From Chamaecrista fasciculata (lineage: Eukaryota > Streptophyta > Magnoliopsida > Fabales > Fabaceae): a stretch of DNA of 64,000 nucleotides. The notes under the pieces are model-generated. The model was not told the origin of the DNA. It made no database searches and worked only from the letters and a program-made list of their open reading frames with translations. Made by a program: the position numbers and the translations under genes. Below are positions 56,353-64,000 of the stretch, piece after piece. The stretch spans positions 118,630 to 182,629 of the forward strand of contig QANZ01051348.1 of assembly GCA_003254925.1 (NCBI GenBank), read 5' to 3'. How positions within the stretch are numbered: position 1 is the first letter of the stretch; each line of letters begins with the position of its first letter.

Positions 56353-59300
56353 ATGGCTTCCATCAATCTTTTCACTGCCATTTCTCACCGGTCGCCGGAA
56401 TCCTCCTCCGGCGTCCGAATCTCTCCGGTTCCGATCACATATTCTCCCCGCCGGCGGCCTTGCTCGGTCTCGTTCGCCGGAAATTCGTCGGAAACCTCGA
56501 GCGAGAAGCCTGAGATCGAGCTCGAATTCATAGGGGTATGTATATATAATATCAGTTCTCAATTTCGCATCACTTTTTGGTTTTCAATTTTTCATCAGTT
56601 AGGGTTCCGATTTCACTGAACTGTGTTTGGATCTGTAGAAATTAACAAGTAATTGATGTTCAATTTTGGCAGCCGAAGCCGGGAAGCGATGGATCGTTTC
56701 CGGTGGAGAAAGCTAAAGCGATTAGTGGAGAGAAGCTGTTGAGGAATATCATGTTGGATAACAAGATTGAGCTTTATGCCACGTATGTACGTACGTCTCT
56801 CAATTTTCCTCCATTTATAGGAGCTGCGACGTCGTTTTTGTGTTCTTATAAAATCCTTTTATTCATGCCAAAAATATTAATTTCATTCCTAAACTTCACA
56901 CCAACCGTCAATTTTGTCCTTAATCTTTCATATTTTGGTCGATTTTATTCTTTATTCTTACTTAAGCTAAATATTAATGACAGAATCTATGAAACTAATG
57001 ATATATAATGTAAAATTGATAAAAAAGAAATTCAAATCATAACTCATATTGAAAAATATGATCTAATCCGTCGACAATTTATTGAAAGAAATTAATTAAA
57101 GGATAAAATTAACTAAAATGTGAAAGACTAGGGACAAAATTGATAATTGCTGTAAAGTTTGGGGATAGAATTAACACCTTTACCTTTATTTATTTATAGT
57201 TGCTGTAAAGTTTGGTTAATTACCTGATTTCTGAAATTGAGAGTTGATTTATAATATTTTAAGATGTGTCTTTTCAGACAATAATTCCACGTTTCTAGGA
57301 TTCTATGAGCCATTTTTTACCCATAATCTCTTGTTTTATTGGGTTTGTTTTGAAGATTTTTATTTTTTCATTTAAAATTTTTTACTATTTAGTAAATATT
57401 TTTATTTTAGAGTCAAAATTATATTCTTATTTGGCCAAAGTACCAATTTGGTCTCATATCTTTTTTTGTTATACTTTTGGTCTCAAATCTTTGGGTCAGA
57501 TCCCAATTTGGTCCTATATTTTTTTTTGTTGCAAATTTAATCCCATATCTTTGGATCAATGGTAGAATTAGTCATACAATTTTGTGTTAGGTGTAGATAT
57601 GGTTTTATATCTTTGTAAAAGGATCAACCATTGGTTAAGATATGAGACCAAGAATTATATGTGACCAAATTGGGAAGAGACCAAATTTCACTTTGATCTT
57701 CTTATTTTATATTAAAATTATGTTAACTTAAATAACTATAAATATTTATAACGCCTGTTTCAACTTTCAACAGGGGAAGGTGATGAACTGCGGGGGAGGT
57801 GGTAGTTGTGGAACTTGCATTGTAGAGGTAAATATCTATAACGCCTGTTTATTATATTTTTTTTCTCAAGGGCACTTGTGAGAACTACAAAATAACCAAA
57901 TATAATAGCCTTATATTAAAAAAATGCTTTAAATGTTTAACTATTGTTTTTAGTTATTTTCTTACTTTCAAAGTGTTCATTAACTCTCTATCATAGTATT
58001 GTTGGAGAAAGAAATACTTTTTAAAAAAAATTATGAAAGAACTTTAACTTTGTATGAATTTATTTCTGAAGTTCATAATTTTATTTCAAAACAAGTATAA
58101 AGTATTATTCAAATGACAGAATGACTACACATAAATTTCGAAACTTAATTCAAGAGTAGAAAACCCAAGATTTGTAATCATTCATAATAATTATCTTAAA
58201 AAGCAACTAAAATTTTAGTAGTACTAGCCAAAGCACCGAACAACTTGTAACAACTAGCCAGTATGTTAACACTTAACAGCATATACTTGAGTACTTGATG
58301 ATATTTCAATATTTCATTTAAAATGAATTCTTATATATATAGAACTTTTTGACATAATATAAATTTGTAAGATGAACTAAACTTTGATATATTATTCTTC
58401 AAAGAGGGTTTTGTATTCATTTTATTCTCAAACTGAGCTTTTCAACAGAACAAGAAGTGTTCAACTTTTTTCTTAAAGATCCTTTATCTTATGAATATGT
58501 ACTTGTGTTCATCAATTAACATCAAGCATAAAATATTAATCAGTACAGTACTGTACTACTGTCTAGTTGTAAGCATCATATTGTTTCTTTGGTTGCAGAT
58601 TATTGATGGAAAGGATCTTTTAAATGAAAGAACAAATACTGAACTCCGGTATCTCAAGAAGGCATGTTCTGTCTCCCTCTACATTATTTCAGGCACACAA
58701 GCACACTTTGAAATATGATCTAATAATATGAGAATGAGACTTTGTTTTTTCAGAACTAGCTAAATATATACTAATTTTAGTTGTGGCTTTTCTAAACAGA
58801 AACCCGAATCTTGGAGGCTGGCTTGTCAAACTATTGTTGGAGACAAAGAGAACTCTGGCAAGGTATATTTATACATCTCTAAAAACATGGTGGTTAATAA
58901 ATTAATTCTCTGTATATATAAAGAGAGATCCTATTTTCATATTTGTACGATTGATAATGAATGCTTTATGGGGTAGTGCAGAATATATTCCCTGATCATG
59001 ATCTTCTTCTATCACAAAAGTGAACATGTTTTTCCGTCATAGATATCTGATTCTTTAATAATTCAACCCTGATTATTGGATGTCATTGCGTTAGAATGTT
59101 GCCTAATGCCATGTTTAACACTAATTTGCTACAACAAATAAGTCCCTAATTCTTTAATTAGTACTTATGGGGAAAGTTGATTTGCGTACACCATCATTTT
59201 CATATTAAAAAGCAAAGGGGAACCCCTACCTTTTTGTGTGCCTAGATGAGGTATAAATATAATAATGTTGAACACTGAGTTTAGTGATTATAATTAATTA

Positions 59301-59393
59301 ATTCCAAAAATAGGTGCTAGTGGATTTATATATGTCATCTCTATGATGAGTTTTTAGGTCGTTGTTCAAAGGATTCCTCAGTGGAAGAAATGA
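56353..59393 (+). CDS. PNSB3: PnsB3 (NDF4), ferredoxin-like subunit B3 of chloroplast NDH
   Basis: Six exons, 56353-56535, 56673-56786, 57774-57827, 58599-58661, 58800-58862 and 59358-59393, give 170 aa. Residues 1 to about 45 are a Ser/Arg-rich chloroplast transit peptide (MASINLFTAISHRSPESSSG...). The mature part is a 2Fe-2S ferredoxin-like domain (AKAISGEKLLRNIMLDNKIE) with Cys at 105, 111, 114 and 147 (NCGGGGSCGTC and WRLACQ) and the conserved end VVVQRIPQWKK. In flowering plants this protein belongs to subcomplex B of the thylakoid NAD(P)H dehydrogenase-like complex, used in cyclic electron flow around photosystem I. Intron 4 has a GC donor (CTCAAGAAG|GCATGT). Introns 2 and 3 are short on signals apart from MITEs in intron 2. 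Confidence 0.93.
56866..57180. repeat. foldback repeat in PNSB3 intron 2
   Basis: The left half (TTTCATTCCTAAACTTCAC, TTTTGTCCTTAATCTTTCA, TTTTGGTCGATTTTATTC) is mirrored by the right half (GGATAAAATTAACTAAAATG, GACAAAATTGATAATTGC, AAGTTTGGGGATAGAATTAA). Same family as 48886-49461. Confidence 0.7.
57431..57700. repeat. foldback MITE in PNSB3 intron 2
   Basis: 'TTTGGTCTCATATCTTTTTTT'-type phrases on the left and worn inverses (AGATATGAGACCAA, GAGACCAAATTTCACTTTG) on the right place it with the 10217-10615 family. The central GGATCAACCATTGGTTAAG palindrome is retained. Confidence 0.6.
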
Positions 59394-60055
59394 TGTAAGC
59401 CAAGCCAAGAAACACCTATTGATGCCGAGCCGATGGAAAATAGGATTTTGCAGAGTTTGAAGCATCGTGGAATTATTTATGCAAGCATTATTGCATAGTC
59501 AATTGTTATAATTAGTTGTTGCTAGTTGGTTGAGGATGCAAGTCTGCAAAAATATATTATAATTTTTTTTATCATTGCAAATATATTTTCATGTTGTGAA
59601 ATTTGTTCAATGCTTGCTATTGTAGCACAAAACTCTAAATTATTTTGACACGAAGAAGCAAAACTTTTTGGCATGATGTTACATTACTATTGAATACTAA
59701 TGAAGGGGGGAAACCTGTCAAAAACATGCAAAGCCCAGGTATGTCATATGTCATAACTCATGTGATTTTGCTTCAAATGCATCAAAGTGGATCTTGTTGT
59801 GTACTCCTTGATAGTAGTAGGTACATGGTTTTCTATATTTACAATCTTTTCAGACTAAAAAATTAACAATTTTTTATGTGAAATATGATAGCTGATGAGA
59901 ACTTGATATTAAAAAAAAAAGTGAAATACAAGATTGAAGAGTATGTCGTTTTAAATTTTTAACTATTAAATTGTGTATTTTAATACTTTAACGTGATCGA
60001 GTTGTTAATTTAATGATATTTTAAAGATTGAATTATTAGTTTGTCTTTTTTTTAA
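59394..60055. other. PNSB3 3' flank and intergenic DNA
   Basis: 3' UTR, then AT-rich spacer. A relic of the GAGTAAAC family lies at about 59920-60050. The ORF at 59645-59866 is unsupported. Confidence 0.45.
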
Positions 60056-60411
60056 GGTAAATTATACTTTGGTATCCTATAGTTTGGTCATATTTCACTT
60101 TGGTACCCTATGGTATTCTCCATTAACACTTTGGTACTCTTTGGAGTTATTTTGTAATTTTAACCATAACAAATTTTGCAAAAATTACAAATAGGTTCTT
60201 GGATACATATTATCTAAGGACTAAAATGAAAACTTTAAAAAAAAATTGGAGTCAATATGTAATTTTTGCAAAAAATTTTTATGGTTAAAATTATAAAATA
60301 GCTCCAAAGTGTTAATGGAGAATATCGCAAGGTACCAAAGTGTCATTTTTTAAACCACAGGATACCAAAATGAAATATGAGCAAACAACATGGTACCAAA
60401 GTATAACTTAC
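60056..60411. repeat. foldback MITE, TTTGGTACC family
   Basis: A 356-bp near-palindrome: GGTAAATTATACTTTGGTATCC at the left, inverse GGTACCAAAGTATAACTTAC at the right. Inner arms are CACTTTGGTACTCTTTGGAG and its inverse. The flanks are poly-T, so the target duplication is not informative. A half copy lies at 2803-2965. Confidence 0.8.
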
Positions 60412-61149
60412 TTTTTTTTTTTTGTTAATCTTGCACCATGTTCCAACTCCAATCAANATTAATATTTTAATAAAATATTAAAGTTAACTTTAATTTAACT
60501 TTAGTTTCACCTATCTTAGGAGCCTCTAGCTCTTCATCCTACTATTTTGGATCTCAAGAAGCATCCATTATTAGTAGTAAAGCTTGTTTAAACGTTAAAA
60601 CTATGTAAAACCTCATGAGGTTTCTTATACAAGTGAGGTGTTAAATTTGATCCATACCACCAGGAAAAGGAGGAGGGCAAACTCTGTTCTTCCTCTGAAT
60701 TAAATAAACTCTCATTGTATAGAGGTTCTTTTTAATGCTTCATGATTCTGTGTTCGAAGTTTTATTGTTGAAATGATAGTTCAACCTGAATTTAGGACAT
60801 GAGTTATGAGTTTGGGAACTTAATGATAGTATGCTAGAATTTAATGCTATGGCTAATCACTATATAATAATGAATTCATAATCTTACACCATTAATGAAA
60901 ATACAAACATCACCCTAAACCTAAAGATAAACAAGACCCTTTTCCTTAACATTCTAAATACAACTAAATAGCCTATATTTATGACATATCTTACAATGAA
61001 TATCAATGAATAACAAAAGAATATTAATTCAAATTTAAAACTATGGACAATATACACATTACTACATGCTTACACACACAAATATCAATAAGATCCTTCT
61101 TCCTTCCACTTCTAGCAAGCACATAAGGTAGGGAGTGCTAATTAATTGA

Positions 61150-61353
61150 TTAATGGCTTCCATATTGGTAGTTTGGGGAGGGATTGCCCTTCTTTGTAGG
61201 GTTATTGGAGACTAACCCATTATAACTCCCAACACCATTGTAGTTTGATTGGGGATTCCCTTTCCTTGGAGGGTTATTGGACCCTCCATAACCATTATTC
61301 CCTATCCCATTAGACCCTACTTGAGCACTTGTTGATCCATTACTCTTAGGCAT
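61150..61353 (-). CDS. small Gly/Asn-rich protein, copy B
   Basis: An intronless 67-aa paralogue of 53894-54100, lacking one Lys codon near the start (MPKSNGSTSAQVGSNG). Both repeat blocks are kept (SNNPPRKGNPQSNYNGVGS and SNNPTKKGNPSPNYQYGS). The replacements are mostly mild (A/P, T/S, S/Y, K/N, S/L, R/H) and neither copy has a frameshift or stop, unlike the gapped flanks. The leader has the same pieces as copy A (AAGCTT, GTGTGA, ATTAATCATGCC), and a TATA box lies at 61471-61480. The function is unknown and I do not recognise the family. Confidence 0.65.
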   Translation of the reverse strand: MPKSNGSTSAQVGSNGIGNNGYGGSNNPPRKGNPQSNYNGVGSYNGLVSNNPTKKGNPSPNYQYGSH

Positions 61354-61470
61354 GATTAATCTTCTCTATGTCTCACACAAGCTTATGATTTCTTGAATTT
61401 GATTTTTGATATATGATGATGATCTCTTTCTCTTCCTTGGATTGATGCAAAGCATGTTCTTGAATGCTTT

Positions 61471-61480
61471 CTATTTATAT
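61471..61480 (-). promoter_or_regulatory. TATA box of small Gly/Asn-rich gene B
   Basis: ATATAAATAG about 118 bp upstream of the ATG, matching the box of copy A. Confidence 0.6.
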
Positions 61481-62400
61481 TGCATCTATGGCTACACCAC
61501 CCCATTTCTCAATTAAGGTGTTTATGTTAATTTTCAGTATGATTTTACTTTGATTTGCAGGTGCTAGTGGGATACTAATTTACTTCTATTTTCTAAGCGC
61601 CTTCTTCAACTTCTTCCATATTTTGCTTCTCTTTGTGTGTTGGGATTTTTTATTCAGGTTGAAATGATATTGAGAAAAATGAATCATTCAACCATCAAAA
61701 TTACCAGAATTTTGCTTCAATTTTCCCAAGCAGCTAGCTAGCCATGTAGGTTACCTTAGCAAGCAAGCTAAACAGCTTATGGTGTAATTGTTACTTGGGG
61801 TTTGAATTTCAACGTTTTTCATTGTATAATATTAATTGATACAAATTTTGAGTTATTAACTTATTCCTGTCAAAAAACTTAGAAATTCTCCTATCAATTC
61901 CAGTATTCCACCACCTTTGTGTGTCTTCCTCTACCTCTTGAGTGTAGGAACAGAGAAATTACCAGCAAAAATGAGAGAAATTTTCAAAGTTTTTTAATGT
62001 ATGTTTTGGTTAGTTTTCATTGAATAAATATTGTGGTTTCTAAAATGTGATATATATATATATATATTACATACACGGATTGATCTGTGATGGGGTGGGA
62101 GTGAGTCTGTGAGTGTTGTAGCAATTTACAGAGAAATATGTGTGGTGTTGTATCATTGATTTGCACATAATTATTTAGAGGTCAAAAAGAGTTTGAAAAG
62201 GCAAGCGTGTAAGACTTTTGGTACTTGAATTCTTAATTGAATTCTGTTTTGCCTTGAATGAAAGAACCACCAAGGTTAATTTCCTGCAACTATATATATG
62301 AACTTGTATGATTTAGCAGTGTGAATCCCATTTCAGAAGTTTGGACTTTGACCATTTCAGAAGTTTAAAGTAAAGTGATTAACTTCAGGAATTAATATAT

Positions 62401-62971
62401 ATAACCAACAAGAGGTGTGTGCGTGTGTATGTATGTGTTTAATAAAGGTGCATTAAATTCTAAGCATTTTCAGGTTATTTGCTGTGGCTTTTCCTCTCCG
62501 TTATTTCCTTATTTTTCTTTCTTTTTTTTCACAACTCCTTATTTTTCTTTCATACAGGAGTTTGACGCGGGAAAAAAAAAAAGGAAAAACTTTAAATTGA
62601 TTCTTCCAGTCCTACGGTTCTTTCTGGGATGGGCCTCATATCATGGACCTTTATGGGCTTATTCTTATATATGTCATGATGGGCCTGGTTCAGTGTGGGG
62701 TAGGAATATGGCAGGTCTACAAGTATGTAATTATAGTATGACCAAAAAATTAAAAATAAAGAGTAGGGATAGTAACAAGTAGAGGTGTCATGAGGAAATT
62801 GGATCATTCTAGAATTCTCTGGAGTTGAAACATTTTTGATCACCTCATTTCATCTCTTCTATTGTGATCTTGACACGTAGTGACCTGATTTGCAAAACAC
62901 ACGATTTTCTTAAATGAAACACTGTGTTTTGGTGTTGATATATGAGTGACATTTTAAATACATAAATACAG
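62401..62971. other. intergenic stretch
   Basis: Contains a (TG)n run near 62416-62440, T-rich tracts and GGGCC words. The overlapping ORFs on both strands at 62417-62843 show no family features. Confidence 0.45.
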
Positions 62972-63720
62972 ACAACTCTAAATGCAGTGGATCTGAGTCA
63001 GTATCATGAGATAATCAATATCATATCGATTTGCTAATCAATGATTGTACAACTCTAAATGCAGTGGATCCGAATCAACACCATGAGCTAATCGATATCA
63101 TCTCGATTTTCTAATCATTAATTGTACAACTCTAAATGCAGTGAATCCAAGTCAGTACTATGAGCTAATCGATATCATCTCAATTTGCTAATCACTAATT
63201 GTACAGCTCTAAATGTGATGGATTCAAGTCAGTACCATGAGCTAATCGATATCATATTGATTTTCTAATCACTAATTGTACAACTCTAAATGCAGTGGAT
63301 CCGAGTCAGTACCATGAGCTAATCGATATTATATCGATTTGTTAATCACTAATTGTACAGCTCTAAATGCAGTGGATCTGAGTCAGTACCATGAGCTAAT
63401 CAATATCATATTGATTTGCTAATCACTAATTGTACAGCTCTAAATGTAGTGAAACCAAGTCAGTACCATGAGCTAATCGATATCATCTCGATTTGCTAAT
63501 CACTAATTGTACAGCTCTAAATGGGGTGGATCCGAGTCAGTACCATGAGCTAATCGATATCATATCGATTTGCTAATCATCAATTGTACAACTCTAAATG
63601 CAGTGGATCCGAGTCAATACTATGAGCTAATCGATATCATATTGATTTTCTAATCACTTATTGTACAACTCTAAATGTAATGAATCTGAGTCAGTATCAT
63701 GAGCTAATCACTGATTGTAT
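62972..63720. repeat. tandem array of a 77-bp unit (9 full copies plus a partial)
   Basis: Unit starts (ACARCTCTAAATGYAGTGGA) fall at 62972, 63049, 63126, 63203, 63280, 63357, 63434, 63511, 63588 and 63665, so the spacing is exactly 77 bp each time. Units differ by scattered substitutions only. Each full unit contains a short dyad around ATCGATATCATATCGAT. The last copy is cut at about 56 bp. There is no ORF. Confidence 0.95.
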
Positions 63721-64000
63721 ATTAAATGAATTTCCTATATGAGTTTGAATTATCATGTAAAATTTACCTTAAAAAAAGAAAAGAAAAAATGGTAAGTAAA
63801 AAAAAAAAGTGTCAATTCAGCTCACCAAAATGGTGTAAGCTAAATTGGTCACTTAATTCATTTTTTTCAATCACCATTCTTAGTAGATATTGAATATAAA
63901 TTAAAAAGAAATATGTTATGTTACATTACAGTTAAATCAAACACATCAAACATCAAACATTACAAAATTAAAGAAATGAATAATGATAATAATTCAATCA
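63721..64000. other. AT-rich flank of the 77-bp array
   Basis: No gene, RNA or repeat structure that I could support, beyond A-runs. Confidence 0.4.

Larger units (their letters stand above)
60737..62400. repeat. segmental duplication, copy B
   Basis: Colinear with 52780-55030 (see copy A), same orientation, about 7.2 kb away with PNSB3 in between. Contains the second small Gly/Asn-rich gene. Confidence 0.8.

Noticed and set aside
62417-62843. ORFs on both strands before the 77-bp array
   Set aside because: Low-complexity Phe/Ser- or Tyr-rich frames, no promoter or family evidence.
62972-63720. CRISPR-like array
   Set aside because: The whole 77-bp unit repeats with no unique spacers and the DNA is plant nuclear; it is a simple tandem repeat.

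Overview
The window is plant nuclear DNA: AT-rich, with intron-split genes, GT-AG splice sites, plant-specific families (vacuolar sorting receptor, HD-ZIP IV, NDH subunit PnsB3, X8/callose-binding) and many small DNA transposons. It looks like a eudicot, but I cannot name the species. Six isolated N bases (about 5126, 5205, 9607, 11272, 55657, 60457) point to polished draft sequence.

Layout. 1-19.5 kb is gene-poor: a 3.9 kb non-autonomous CACTA-like transposon (5241-9119), Helitron ends, a tRNA-type SINE and foldback elements up to 1.17 kb. 19.5-23.4 kb holds an X8-domain GPI-anchored protein gene (+). 24.7-27.5 kb holds a small conserved gene of unknown function (-). 28.9-30.1 kb encodes a small, very basic LLP/LAPS18-like protein (+). 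33.7-41.7 kb is a complete 12-coding-exon vacuolar sorting receptor gene (+), with a degraded LINE reverse transcriptase just upstream. 42.9-46.9 kb is a complete 10-exon HD-ZIP IV homeodomain/START gene (-). 47.8-48.8 kb is a terminal-inverted-repeat element carrying a captured auxin response factor (ARF10/16-like) fragment. 49-53 kb is intergenic with nested repeats. 52.8-55.0 and 60.7-62.4 kb are diverged duplicates, each with a small intronless gene for a Gly/Asn-rich 67-68 residue protein I do not recognise. Between them lies PNSB3 (56.35-59.39 kb, +), the ferredoxin-like subunit of the chloroplast NDH complex. A 77-bp tandem array fills 62.97-63.72 kb.

The genes do not form a pathway; this is ordinary plant gene order. 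All spliced models were rebuilt by hand from splice sites, reading phase and family similarity. Their summed exon lengths close in frame: X8 177 aa, unknown gene 122 aa, LLP-like 116 aa, VSR 622 aa, HD-ZIP IV 709 aa, PnsB3 170 aa. The most interesting items are the duplicated small Gly/Asn-rich genes, the ARF-capturing element, the regular 77-bp array, a GC-AG intron in PNSB3, and the load of MITEs (several with perfect 9-bp target duplications) in introns and promoters.
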